A stretch of 64,000 bases of DNA from Clostridium_AT stratigraminis (lineage in GTDB: Bacteria > Bacillota > Clostridia > Clostridiales > Clostridiaceae): the NCBI RefSeq assembly GCF_045310675.1, contig NZ_JBJHZZ010000001.1, forward strand, positions 372,001 through 436,000. Direction: 5' to 3'. A program made the position numbers and the translations under genes. The notes under the pieces are model-generated. The model ran no database searches and had not been told where the DNA came from. It saw only the letters and a list, made by a program, of their open reading frames with translations. Shown piece by piece: positions 7,749 to 16,765 of this stretch. Positions within the stretch are counted from its first letter, which is position 1. Each line of letters begins with the position of its first letter.

Positions 7749-7926
7749 AATTATATTGTCTATTTGAATAATATGTCAATTAAAATTGAAAAATTAATGA
7801 GTATTAAATATAATTTAATAAAGCAAACAAAAAATATTGCCTGCTAATGAAAAATAATTGTAGTAAAGTTTAGGAATACTAAAATAATCTATTACTGAAT
7901 TGTTTAGTAGAAAGGGGGTGGCTATC

Positions 7927-8556
7927 TTGTGCGGACGCTTTTTCATTGAAAGTGACATAGAAGATATCATTGCTCATTATGGGTTAAAACAAACTTATAA
8001 TGGTGCCTCTGCAAAAGGAGAAATATTTCCTGGAACTAAAATTCCCATCGTTTTAAATAATAAAACTAAGGAGTTAAATTTTATAAAATGGGGGTTTCAA
8101 GTAAAAGGGGTAAATAGAGAACTTATTAATGCTAGAGTTGAAACAGTATCAGAAAAACCAGCCTTTCGAAAAGCATTTATAAATAATAGATGTCTCATAC
8201 CTGCCAATGCCTTTTTCGAATGGAGTGCTACGGAGAAAAACAAGGTTAAATATAAAATAGAGGTAGAGGAGGAAGGATTGTTTTCCATGGCAGGGTTATA
8301 TGACAAGTTTGTAGATAGAAATAATAAGGAGTATTTTGGGGTTGTTATTTTAACACGGCCTGCAAACGAAGAAATGTCAAAGCTTCATAATAGAATGCCA
8401 GTTATATTAGCAAAAGAAAAAGAAAATGAATGGCTTTCTGCATCAGAGAAAGAAATTTTAAATATTCAAAAGGATATAGAAATGGATCCCTTTGTAAAAC
8501 TTAAGATTTATCCAGCAGATGGAATTCAGCAGATGTCATTTATTGATAAAATATAA
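7927..8556 (+). CDS. SRAP-domain protein (YedK/HMCES family)
   Basis: 209 residues from a TTG start at 7927, which is 7 nt after AAGGGGGTG and gives M-C-G-R-F-F at the N-terminus. Family members need Cys2, exposed after removal of Met, to form a thiazolidine crosslink with abasic sites in single-stranded DNA. An upstream in-frame ATG at 7900 would bury this Cys, so it is rejected. Other expected residues are visible: Asn/Glu in NAFFEW (Glu98) and His154 in KLHNRMPVIL. The protein protects abasic sites at stalled forks. It stands upstream of the selenoprotein DsbA-like gene and dinB, with no SOS box recognised. Confidence 0.92.
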   Translation: MCGRFFIESDIEDIIAHYGLKQTYNGASAKGEIFPGTKIPIVLNNKTKELNFIKWGFQVKGVNRELINARVETVSEKPAFRKAFINNRCLIPANAFFEWSATEKNKVKYKIEVEEEGLFSMAGLYDKFVDRNNKEYFGVVILTRPANEEMSKLHNRMPVILAKEKENEWLSASEKEILNIQKDIEMDPFVKLKIYPADGIQQMSFIDKI

Positions 8557-8639
8557 CTAACTATATCAAAATTAAACTTAAAAAATGAATACTATTGATG
8601 ATTATAAGAATTGTAAAAATACTAAAGGAGAAGGTTTAA

Positions 8640-9248
8640 ATGAAACATAGATTTTTAATTTTTTCAGATTACATATGACCATTCTGTTATATCGGCAAGG
8701 GTATTGTCGAAAAGCTAAAAGAGGAATTTGACATTGAAGATGAATGGCTTCCTTTTGAAATACATCCTGAAACTCCAAGGGAAGGAATGGAGCTTGCTAA
8801 AAAGTTTCCAGGACCATCCCTTAATAAAATGATTTCCAATCTAAAAGCTGCGGGAAAATTATATGGTATCGAGTTTAATGAATTTACTATTTTATCTAAT
8901 TCACACTTAGCATTAGCAGCAGGTGAATATGCTAAAGAAAAAGGGAAGTTTAATGAACTTCATAAGGAATTATTTAGAGCTTATTTTACCTTAGGAAAAG
9001 ATATTGGTGACATTAATATTCTTTCATCAATTGTAAAAGACAATGGCGTTGATGATGAGGAATTACTGAAAAGATTTAAAAGTAAATATTATGATAATAA
9101 AATGTCTGAAGTTCAGCAAATGGCATATGAGTATAAAATTAATAGCACACCAACCTTTATAGTGGATGGAAAATATGCTATTGTTGGCGCTCAGGGAGTA
9201 GACTATTTTAGAGAAGCCCTTCTTAAAATTGGAAAAGAGCAAAAGTAA
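8640..9248 (+). CDS. DsbA/FrnE-like thioredoxin-fold oxidoreductase, selenocysteine-containing (in-frame TGA at 8676-8678)
   Basis: 202 residues if TGA codon 13 is selenocysteine. Translation begins MKHRFLIFSDYIU-PFCYIGKG, so the active site is U-P-F-C in place of the family's C-P-[WF]-C. The frame then runs unbroken through WLPFEIHPETPREGMEL, the helical insertion, the cis-Pro segment NSTPTFIVDGKYAIVGAQG and the family end at 9248. Without the TGA reading, the protein would have to start at 8787 and lack its active site. AAAGGAGAAGG lies just upstream of ATG 8640. A GG-loop hairpin follows the TGA. FrnE-type proteins are cytoplasmic dithiol oxidoreductases or isomerases; the partner is unknown. 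A DsbA-like selenoprotein is plausible from published surveys, but I cannot confirm this subfamily. Confidence 0.88.
8679..8712 (+). promoter_or_regulatory. Putative bacterial SECIS element of the DsbA-like gene
   Basis: Seven-pair stem TCGGCAA (8692-8698)/TTGTCGA (8704-8710, one G-U pair) around loop GGGTA, starting 13 nt after the in-frame TGA. The geometry matches the other two selenoprotein genes in the window. Confidence 0.7.
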
Positions 9249-9362
9249 AATAATTAGTGGAGAAGTTAAGTCACTTAAATCAATATTTATTATATTAAAC
9301 AGCATTGTGTGATAGAATTATAATATATTTATAGTTTTATGCGTACCTGGGGGAAAATTTCA

Positions 9363-10406
9363 GTGGAAAGAAAAATAATTCATGTGGATATGGATGCATT
9401 CTTTGCATCTGTTGAAATAATAGATAATCCAAGTCTTAGAGGCAAGCCTGTAGTAGTAGGCGGCACTACAGAAAGAGGTGTAGTTGCAACTTGTTCCTAT
9501 GAGGCTAGAAGTTTTGGTGTTAAAAGTGCCATGCCTGTTTATATGGCTAAGGCAAAATGCCCTCAGGCAATATTTCTGCCAGTAAGATATGGAAGATATA
9601 AGGAAATATCAAATAAAATATTTCAAATCTTTTATAATATAACCCCCTATGTAGAGCCTATGAGCATCGATGAGGCGTATTTGGATATCACTCATTTAAA
9701 TAAGAATACAATAGAAGTTGCAAAGTTCATAAAGCAGGAAGTAAGAAAGGTAACAGGATTAACCATTTCAGCAGGAGTTTCCTATAATAAATTTTTGGCT
9801 AAATTAGCTTCTGATTGGAATAAGCCTAATGGTCTTAAGGTTATTGAAAGAAATATGGTGCCTGAAATTTTATTTCCTCTCCCTGTTAATAAGATTTATG
9901 GACTTGGAAAAAAATCAGCAAAGAAGCTTAATGACATTGGAATCTTCACGGTGAAGGAGTTATACGACTTACCACAAAGTCTACTTGTAGAGTTCTTTGG
10001 AAAGTTTGGTATTGAAATCTACGACAGAGTCAGAGGCATTGATAATAGAGAAGTTCATGCAGCTAGAGAAAGAAAATCTATAGGGAGAGAAACTACATTG
10101 AGAACAGATACAGATAATAAGGAAGAGCTTAAGGTATATATAAAAGCCTTTGCTTGCTCAGTTTCAAATACAATGCACATGAAAAATGTAAGTGGTAAAA
10201 GTATTACAATAAAGATAAAAACTTCATCCTTTGTAAACCATACAAGAAGTAAGACTTTAATGCATTATATATCTAATGAAGAAGATATTTATAAGGAAGC
10301 CTTAATAATTCTAGAGGAAATAGAACTTAGGGAAAAAATAAGACTAATAGGCTTATCGGTTTCATCTTTAAAGGAAAATCATATAGAGCAGATATCCATG
10401 TTCTGA
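9363..10406 (+). CDS. dinB: DNA polymerase IV
   Basis: 347 residues from GTG 9363, which follows GGGGG by 8 nt; the ATG at 9339 lacks a ribosome binding site. Y-family polymerase hallmarks are in order: IIHVDMDAFFASVE, the steric-gate region, SYEARSFGVKSAMP, MSIDEAYLDIT with the catalytic acidic pair, then two helix-hairpin-helix elements (GLGKKSAKKL) and the little-finger domain. It performs error-prone bypass of damaged templates. It ends with a beta-clamp-like QISMF tail. The stop is TGA, which shows that TGA terminates ordinary genes here. Confidence 0.96.
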   Translation: MERKIIHVDMDAFFASVEIIDNPSLRGKPVVVGGTTERGVVATCSYEARSFGVKSAMPVYMAKAKCPQAIFLPVRYGRYKEISNKIFQIFYNITPYVEPMSIDEAYLDITHLNKNTIEVAKFIKQEVRKVTGLTISAGVSYNKFLAKLASDWNKPNGLKVIERNMVPEILFPLPVNKIYGLGKKSAKKLNDIGIFTVKELYDLPQSLLVEFFGKFGIEIYDRVRGIDNREVHAARERKSIGRETTLRTDTDNKEELKVYIKAFACSVSNTMHMKNVSGKSITIKIKTSSFVNHTRSKTLMHYISNEEDIYKEALIILEEIELREKIRLIGLSVSSLKENHIEQISMF

Positions 10407-10438
10407 TTTTATAGCTTTAATATATTATAAAAATAGTC

Positions 10439-10490
10439 AAATCCACTTTGATCTTAGTAAAAAACTATGAAAGAAGTGGATTTTATTTTT
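10439..10490 (+). terminator. Rho-independent terminator after dinB
   Basis: Ten-pair stem AAATCCACTT (10439-10448)/AAGTGGATTT (10474-10483) followed by TATTTTTA. Confidence 0.8.
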
Positions 10491-10604
10491 AGCTTATTTT
10501 ATTTTAAATTTAGCAAAAAATAATATTATTAAAATGTAACATAAAATTAAATTTGGCGTCTTTATTATTGTAATACCTAGCTAGGGAAGAGGAGTTCAAA
10601 TATT

Positions 10605-11138
10605 ATGGAGGCTGAAAGGAACATTATAATGAAAGTAGATGATGAGGAGTCTATAGGGAAGCTATGTAATTCAACTTGGGAAGCTGTTTATCGTTTTGTA
10701 TATTATAAGGTTCAAAACCAAGAAGAAGCTGAAGACATAACTCAAGAAACCTATATTAAAGCAATTAGATATATAAGAAATAACAGGGCAAAAATTGATA
10801 ATACAATAGGATTCTTAAAGACTGTTTCCCTAAATGTAATGAGAGACAGGTGGAGGAAAAATAAACGGCAGGGCACATTAATCAATATTGATGATATAAA
10901 TCCTAAGGATGCAGCAATAAGAGATTTAACTGAAGATATAGGACAGCAGGACGCTGTACAAAATGCATTGCTTAAGTTAAATGAAGACCAGCGAAGCGTT
11001 ATAGATTTAAGAATACTAAAAGGATATTCGGTAGCGGATACGGCTAAAAAGATGGATAAAACAGAGGGAAACATTCGTACTTTGCAGTTTAGGGCTCTTC
11101 AGAATCTTTCAAAGCTCTTAAAAAATGATTTCAAATAA
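10605..11138 (+). CDS. ECF-type RNA polymerase sigma factor
   Basis: 177 residues, typical for extracytoplasmic-function sigma factors. Region 2 is at about residues 25-90 (YRFVYYKVQNQEEAEDITQE) with the core-binding segment, and region 4 at about 115-170 (NEDQRSVIDLRILKGYSVADTAKKMDKTEGN split by its turn). It would direct polymerase to stress or envelope promoters. The next gene, 13 bp downstream, encodes a membrane protein with the features of its anti-sigma factor. AAGAGGAG supports the start at 10605. Confidence 0.93.
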   Translation: MEAERNIIMKVDDEESIGKLCNSTWEAVYRFVYYKVQNQEEAEDITQETYIKAIRYIRNNRAKIDNTIGFLKTVSLNVMRDRWRKNKRQGTLINIDDINPKDAAIRDLTEDIGQQDAVQNALLKLNEDQRSVIDLRILKGYSVADTAKKMDKTEGNIRTLQFRALQNLSKLLKNDFK

Positions 11139-11151
11139 GGAGGCATGTTAG

Positions 11152-12825
11152 ATGGATAATAAGGATAAGGAAACCAAATTGTCAAGCTATATAGATAGCT
11201 TAAATAATGAAAAAAAGCCCATAGAACACGAAAGCAATAGGGAGGAGGATGATCTAGAAGAGCTTTTAGAAACAGTAAGAAAAGTAAAAAGCTTAAATAG
11301 ACCAAGTCTTCCTGATGATAAATTTAGTGAAAGGCTTAATGAGAAGATTCATAAGGAGCTGTTAAAAGAAAAATCTTCAAGAAATACAAATAAGAGATGG
11401 TTCTATGGAATAGCTTCTGCAGCCGCTGCAGCAATGCTAATAATTACTATTAACTTAACTGGACCACTAAGACAGCCTAATATGGTTTATGCCATGGAAC
11501 AGGCATATAATGGAGTAAAAGCTTATCATGGAACTTTAGAAGTAATGGAAACTAATGCAGAAGGCAAAACCAATATTCAGTCAAAGCTTGAAGTATGGGC
11601 CGATAAAGAAGGCCGCTATTATGTTAAAGGTCTTGAAGGAGCACAGAAGGACTTAATAACTGCAAATGACGGAGAAAAGAAGTGGCAGATTAGCAGTTCC
11701 AAAAAGGAAGTTGATGAATTTACAGCCTTTCCAGACCCCTATAGATTTACATTTGAAATCGGAAATGAAATTGAAAATGTAAGAAATGCAGTAAGAACAA
11801 AGACTATTGGCGAAGAAAATGTTTCTGGGAGAGCTGCAACAATAGTTGAGATAACTCCAAAAGGTGGCAGCCCCTATAAACTATGGATTGATAAAGAAAC
11901 AAAAATGCCATTACAAAAACAGTCAGCCTTGGAATTTTCACTGCAGTATAAAGTGCTTTACACGAATATAAGTTTTATGGATGCTTTACCAAAAGAACTA
12001 TTAAGTTTTAATATACCACAGGGATATAAGGAGCTAAAATCTAATACTGAGCTTGTTGTAAATAATTTAGAGGAATCAAAGGCATTAATTGGATTTAGCC
12101 CTAAAGAAATTACAAATATACCTAGTTCTTATATTAAAACCAGCACAGCAGTATTTAATAACAATAAGTCTCTTAAAATAAATTATGTTTCTACAGATAA
12201 TAAAAAGAAAGTTTCTATTTTGCAGCAAAAGGCTGTTGGAGAACTTAAACCTGCATCAATGGCTAGCCTTGGAAGTATAAATAATAGCACTGCTGAGGTA
12301 CAATCACCAATTGAAGCGGAGGAAGGTGTACTTTTAGGCGGAGGAGCCTATACTGGAGTAACAGGTTTAAGCTCAGTAAGATGGCAGCAGGAAGGATTTG
12401 AATATGCAATTGTAGGCAATGTGTCTTTAGTGGAACTAACTCAATTTGTAAAAGGCCTAACAAATGGAACTGTGCAATTATCCTCTTCTGAGCAAAGCAT
12501 AAATAAACCTAAAGTGGAAGTAAAATATGATCTAAAGGTAGAAGAGGCAGATCAAAAAAGTGTTGATGCCGGACACTCACCTTGGAAGCTTGATCCTATA
12601 TTTGTATCACAGGTGTTTGTAAGCTTAAAGATTTCACCAGAAGGAATAACTGGAGATTATCCAATTAAGTATGAGGAATTAAAAATGGTTAAAAACAATG
12701 GAAAAGAGGCTGTAGTAGAAGTGAATTCAGCTAAGTCTCCTGTTAAAAGAGTATATCTAAAGCGACTAATAAGACAAGATAACACTGGAATATGGACTGT
12801 TGTTGGATACGATCCTGCAAAATAA
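11152..12825 (+). CDS. Membrane-anchored anti-sigma factor-like protein with lipoprotein-carrier-type outer domain
   Basis: 557 residues. Residues 1-80 are cytoplasmic and highly charged, residues about 83-105 form one membrane helix (IASAAAAAMLIITINL), and the large outside part begins with a LolA/RseB-like region (MEQAYNGVKAYHGTLEV, then SKLEVWADKEGRYYVKG and KLWIDKETKMPLQKQ). Proteins of this form next to ECF sigma genes hold the sigma factor at the membrane and release it on an envelope signal. The C-terminal ~250 residues are not recognised. It is co-transcribed with the sigma gene and is followed by a terminator. The anti-sigma role is inferred from context and topology. Confidence 0.78.
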   Translation: MDNKDKETKLSSYIDSLNNEKKPIEHESNREEDDLEELLETVRKVKSLNRPSLPDDKFSERLNEKIHKELLKEKSSRNTNKRWFYGIASAAAAAMLIITINLTGPLRQPNMVYAMEQAYNGVKAYHGTLEVMETNAEGKTNIQSKLEVWADKEGRYYVKGLEGAQKDLITANDGEKKWQISSSKKEVDEFTAFPDPYRFTFEIGNEIENVRNAVRTKTIGEENVSGRAATIVEITPKGGSPYKLWIDKETKMPLQKQSALEFSLQYKVLYTNISFMDALPKELLSFNIPQGYKELKSNTELVVNNLEESKALIGFSPKEITNIPSSYIKTSTAVFNNNKSLKINYVSTDNKKKVSILQQKAVGELKPASMASLGSINNSTAEVQSPIEAEEGVLLGGGAYTGVTGLSSVRWQQEGFEYAIVGNVSLVELTQFVKGLTNGTVQLSSSEQSINKPKVEVKYDLKVEEADQKSVDAGHSPWKLDPIFVSQVFVSLKISPEGITGDYPIKYEELKMVKNNGKEAVVEVNSAKSPVKRVYLKRLIRQDNTGIWTVVGYDPAK

Positions 12826-12873
12826 ATAATACAAATTAAACTTAAAATAGTAATTAAATAGTGTTGAGCATTA

Positions 12874-12910
12874 AAAATCACAGTGCATTTAGTACTGTGA
12901 TTTTCTTTTA
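12874..12910 (+). terminator. Rho-independent terminator
   Basis: Perfect 11-bp stem AAAATCACAGT/ACTGTGATTTT (12874-12904) with a 9-nt loop, then CTTTTATT. It ends the sigma/anti-sigma operon. Confidence 0.88.
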
Positions 12911-13053
12911 TTGTTGAAGGAGACACTGGTAGACTCACCTTTCAATGTAGCAGATATAAGGACTTTGTAAGAGAATAAGGTATTGAAACTTGCTAATAAA
13001 AAATTAAGATGATATCATTTAGGTACAAATTCAAATAGATTGAGGTGCCTAGA

Positions 13054-15303
13054 GTGGCTAAAAAAGTTATTATTGCCGAAAAGCCCAGCGTTGCAAAAAA
13101 CATAGCTGAGGCCTTAAATATTAAGATTAGAAAAGACGGATATATAGAAGGGCAGGACTATTTTGTATCCTGGGCCTTTGGTCATTTGCTTCAGCTTTAT
13201 GATGCCAAGGATTATGACACTGAAATGGCCCTTTGGAGAATGGAGAAGTTTCCGTTTATACCACAGCGTTTTAAATACAAGGTGAAAAGCGACTCCAAGG
13301 ACAAGTCTAAAAAGGATAGTGGAGCTAATAAGCAGATAAATATCATTAAGGCACTAGTTTTAAGAGAGGATGTAGATGCCGTCATCTCAGCTTGTGACTT
13401 TGATAGGGAAGGGCAAATAATCGGCGATACAATTTTAAAATATTTAAGAATTAGTAAGCCAATTTATAGGCTGCTCCTAAATGAATGGACACCAAAGGAA
13501 GTTTTAGCAGGATTAAACAAGTTAAAGCCAAATGAAGACATGAAGCCAATGCAGGACGCTGGAATAAGCAGGCAGTGGGCTGACTGGGTTATTGGAATAA
13601 ATTTAACTTCAGTTGCTACTTTAAAATATCAAAGAGGCAAGGGCAGGCCCTTAAATATTGGCAGAGTAATTTTGCCTACTCTTAAAATAATATATGACAG
13701 GGACAAGGAAGTGGAAAGTTTTGTTCCAAATGATTATTTTAAGCTTCAAGGAACCTTTAAAACAGAAAAAAATGAGGAATATGATGGTACATATACCTTA
13801 AATGGTGAAGAAAAATTTAATGATAAAAAAGAACTTGAAGCAGTACTAAACAATTTAACTAATAAAAATGGGACGATAGTAGATAAAGAAGTAGAAAAGA
13901 AAAAGGAGTATCCACCTTATTTATTTAACTTATCTAATCTGCAAGGTTTTGTGACAAGCAAAAATAAGGGATGGACATCTGATAAGGTACTTACTGTAGC
14001 CCAAGGCCTATATGAGAAAAAACATATAACCTATCCAAGAACAGCAAGTTCAGTTTTAGAAGAAAGCTTAACTCACAAAGCTGAAGAGGTATTAAAATTA
14101 TTAAAAAAAGGTTTACCCTTTGAAGATGAAATTAAATTTCAAGTTACTAAAAGGATCTTTGATAACTCTAAAGTTGAGAGCCACAGCGCCATAATTCCTA
14201 CATATATTTTGCCTAAAACACTTACAGGCGATGAGGCTGTGGTTTATAATGCTATTAAAAATAGATTCCTAGTTCAGTTTATGCCTATTGCAGAAGTGGA
14301 AGAAACTAAAATTACAACTAAGATAGATGATCCTGTTATACAAGGTATGTTTATATCAAAAGGAAAGGTTCAAATAGTTGAAGGCTGGAAAAAGGTTGAA
14401 AAGATTGAATCCAAGGATACTATTTTACCCTTAATTAATATAAAGGAACCTGTCCAATTAGTGGATTCAAAAATAACTTCCCATAAGACTACAGCTCCAA
14501 AATATCACATTGAAAAAACCTTACTAAGGGTTATGGAAACCTGCGGCAAGAAGGTTGAGGAAGAAGACAGCAATGATATGATGGATGCTATATTAAGTGG
14601 TTTTAGTATTGGCACCCCAGCCACAAGAGCAGAGACTATTAAGAAATTAAAGGATATAGGATATATTTACGGTAAGGATAAATCTTTGTTATGTACTGAC
14701 TTAGGAAAAAGAATGGTGGAACATTTTCCTATTAAAGAACTATTTGACTTAGAATATACAGGAAGACTTGAGAAGACTTTATCAGATATTGAAAAAGGAA
14801 AATTTAATAAAGAAGATTTTCTAAAGCTTATTTTTAAATTTGTAGCAAGCTCTGTGAACACTATAAAGAGAGATAAAACTATTATCCTAAATGATTACAA
14901 TAATAAGTCAAACTCTTCTAGAGGTAATAAGTCTGGAGTAGTAAAAAAAGCTGCAGTCAACAAAGAAAATGACCTAAATAAAAAGTTAGGTTCAAAGGAT
15001 GATTCAGCAGTTGAAACCTATGGTAAGTGTCCATTATGTGGACATGATATTATTGAAGGTAAGAAAGGCTTTGGCTGCAGCAATTGGAAAAATGGCTGCA
15101 AATTCGTTATTTGGAAGGAAGATGACTTTATAAAATCAATAAACAAAAAAATTACCAAAACCATAGTGAAGAAACTTTTAAAAAGCGGAAAAGCAGAGCT
15201 TAAGGGTATTGCAGCTAAAGATGGTACAAAATTTGATGGCTATCTTAGTTATTTAAAAAATAATGTGGATAATAATTTTAGTTGGAAGTTAGTAAGAAAG
15301 TAG
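13054..15303 (+). CDS. topB: DNA topoisomerase III
   Basis: 749 residues from GTG 13054, which follows GAGGTG by 6 nt and yields the family's usual MAKKVIIAEKPSVAKNIAEA start. Toprim domain: AEKPS near the start and CDFDREGQIIG near residue 115. The type IA catalytic Tyr lies in HITYPRTASS (Tyr327). Near the C-terminus a four-Cys zinc ribbon is visible (KCPLCGHDI ... GFGCSNWKNGCKF). The enzyme relaxes negative supercoils and resolves replication or recombination intermediates. The usual YPRTDS motif is YPRTASS here, a small deviation. It stands alone between terminators. Confidence 0.95.
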   Translation: MAKKVIIAEKPSVAKNIAEALNIKIRKDGYIEGQDYFVSWAFGHLLQLYDAKDYDTEMALWRMEKFPFIPQRFKYKVKSDSKDKSKKDSGANKQINIIKALVLREDVDAVISACDFDREGQIIGDTILKYLRISKPIYRLLLNEWTPKEVLAGLNKLKPNEDMKPMQDAGISRQWADWVIGINLTSVATLKYQRGKGRPLNIGRVILPTLKIIYDRDKEVESFVPNDYFKLQGTFKTEKNEEYDGTYTLNGEEKFNDKKELEAVLNNLTNKNGTIVDKEVEKKKEYPPYLFNLSNLQGFVTSKNKGWTSDKVLTVAQGLYEKKHITYPRTASSVLEESLTHKAEEVLKLLKKGLPFEDEIKFQVTKRIFDNSKVESHSAIIPTYILPKTLTGDEAVVYNAIKNRFLVQFMPIAEVEETKITTKIDDPVIQGMFISKGKVQIVEGWKKVEKIESKDTILPLINIKEPVQLVDSKITSHKTTAPKYHIEKTLLRVMETCGKKVEEEDSNDMMDAILSGFSIGTPATRAETIKKLKDIGYIYGKDKSLLCTDLGKRMVEHFPIKELFDLEYTGRLEKTLSDIEKGKFNKEDFLKLIFKFVASSVNTIKRDKTIILNDYNNKSNSSRGNKSGVVKKAAVNKENDLNKKLGSKDDSAVETYGKCPLCGHDIIEGKKGFGCSNWKNGCKFVIWKEDDFIKSINKKITKTIVKKLLKSGKAELKGIAAKDGTKFDGYLSYLKNNVDNNFSWKLVRK

Positions 15304-15371
15304 GAGTTAAGCTTAATTTTTTAAAGCTCTACAAGTTAAATATAGGAAATTATCAATATTTAAGAAGTTGA

Positions 15372-15402
15372 GGCTGTTGCAAAGTTTGCGGCAGTCTTTT
15401 TT
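15372..15402 (+). terminator. Rho-independent terminator after topB
   Basis: Stem GGCTGTTGC/GCGGCAGTC (with G-U pairs) and loop AAAGTTT, followed directly by TTTTTT. Confidence 0.8.
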
Positions 15403-15495
15403 ATTTTTGAATATTTAAAAATAAAAAGGAGAAAATATAAATCGTAGGCGAAAGTAAAACTAGCTTATAAAAATAAAATAAAAGGAGACAAAATT

Positions 15496-15759
15496 ATGCC
15501 TAATAATAATAAAGACTTAGAAGAAGCTAAAAAATTAAATCAGCAATCAAGACAAGGAAACATGACAAGTTCAGAAAGTTTTACTGACTATAACAGTCCA
15601 GATACTCAAGAAGCAAGACAGTTAAATTCACAGTCTAAAAGCGGAAGTGCAATGACATCATCTACTTCTAACAGTGGAAATTTAACTAGTTCAACCTCAG
15701 GTGATTTAGAGGATGCAAAAAAATTAAATGAGAAATCAAGACAAAACAAAGGTAAATAA
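15496..15759 (+). CDS. Small Gln/Ser-rich repeat protein, possibly gamma-type small acid-soluble spore protein
   Basis: 87 residues built from three copies of an (E/D)A(K/R)(K/Q)LNxxS(R/K) unit (DLEEAKKLNQQSRQG, TQEARQLNSQSKSG, DLEDAKKLNEKSRQ) joined by Ser/Thr-rich linkers. There is no Cys or Trp. Composition and repeats recall gamma-type SASPs, which are amino acid stores of spores degraded on germination; the match is by style rather than by a firm signature. AAAGGAG precedes the ATG. Single gene between two terminators. Confidence 0.6.
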   Translation: MPNNNKDLEEAKKLNQQSRQGNMTSSESFTDYNSPDTQEARQLNSQSKSGSAMTSSTSNSGNLTSSTSGDLEDAKKLNEKSRQNKGK

Positions 15760-15769
15760 GTAATTTATA

Positions 15770-15808
15770 AAGAAGCATCTTTCTTATAGAGGTGCTTCTT
15801 ATTTTTAC
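15770..15808 (+). terminator. Rho-independent terminator
   Basis: Stem AAGAAGCA (15770-15777)/TGCTTCTT (15793-15800) with further pairs inside, followed by ATTTTTA. Confidence 0.85.
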
Positions 15809-15924
15809 ATAATCAATAAATTGCTATGCTGCACTTTCAATGATAAAATGTTACTAAAAGTCTTTAAATTTAATTAAGTAATATTATTATTCGGCAACAC
15901 ATGAATTTATAAAGGATGGTAAAA

Positions 15925-16551
15925 ATGAATATAGACATAAAAGCTAAGGTCCCTGGAAATTTGGAAGAATTAGATGCAAAAGAGATTTGGAAAGTTCTAT
16001 ATGGCAAAGAACTGATTTCTAAAAAAAACATTTTAGAATATATAGATACCACAAAGGTGCTTAAACAAGAGAATATAGCAAGTGAGAAAATACAAGAAAC
16101 TTACACATTTATATATGACGCCATAGAAGGGATGAGCAGTATTATTAAGGTAAATACAAAAATGTATTTAAAAAATCAACTGAAGGCACAATTGGGAAAG
16201 TATGTGAAGGAGAAAGATCCTACGCCAATAAATCACTTTATAGAGTTTTTTAAAGAAGCTTATCCAGCAAATAATAGAAGAAAAGATTTTACATGGGTGC
16301 TTATGGATATAAATAAAATTACAGATGAACAAATATGGAATACATTAGCTTATATCAATGGATGGTGTTTAAGAAATAACAACAAGCTTGATGATAATCA
16401 AAAGAAGGACATTATTAAAATGATAGAGCTGTTGGTTAGCAAAAATAACATTAAATACATTAACAATACGAGAAGTTTAGAAAAGCTTCTTAATAATTTA
16501 AATATAAAAATAGTAACTTTTAGGGATGGGTTTAAAGTGAAAACTAGATAA
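15925..16551 (+). CDS. Hypothetical protein, 208 residues
   Basis: I do not recognise this protein. It is soluble, Lys/Asn/Ile-rich and predicted mostly helical, without a signal peptide, membrane segment or metal-binding cluster. Notable stretches are LDAKEIWKVLYGKELISKKN near the start and AYINGWCLRNNNKLDDNQ in the second half. ATG 15925 is preferred over ATG 15916 because AAGGATGG then lies about 7 nt before the start instead of overlapping it. Single gene, flanked by terminators or unrelated genes. Confidence 0.7.
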   Translation: MNIDIKAKVPGNLEELDAKEIWKVLYGKELISKKNILEYIDTTKVLKQENIASEKIQETYTFIYDAIEGMSSIIKVNTKMYLKNQLKAQLGKYVKEKDPTPINHFIEFFKEAYPANNRRKDFTWVLMDINKITDEQIWNTLAYINGWCLRNNNKLDDNQKKDIIKMIELLVSKNNIKYINNTRSLEKLLNNLNIKIVTFRDGFKVKTR

Positions 16552-16765
16552 GACTATTGTTCTGTTAAATTCTTAATATACAGTCAGAAATACCATGTGT
16601 TTTTGATATGAATTTCTTTATACATAAACAATGAGATATTTATAAATAAATTTAAAGTTGTAATTTGAATGAAGGACCTATCTTTAACTTGCATTTCTTT
16701 GTGATATAATAAATTCATACAATGATATACTATTGTAAATGTTTACTATTAATGAGGTGATTGTA

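Noticed and set aside
12657..12938. A 93-residue minus-strand gene after the anti-sigma gene
   Set aside because: It overlaps the 3' end of a well-supported gene and a terminator, and has no ribosome binding site.
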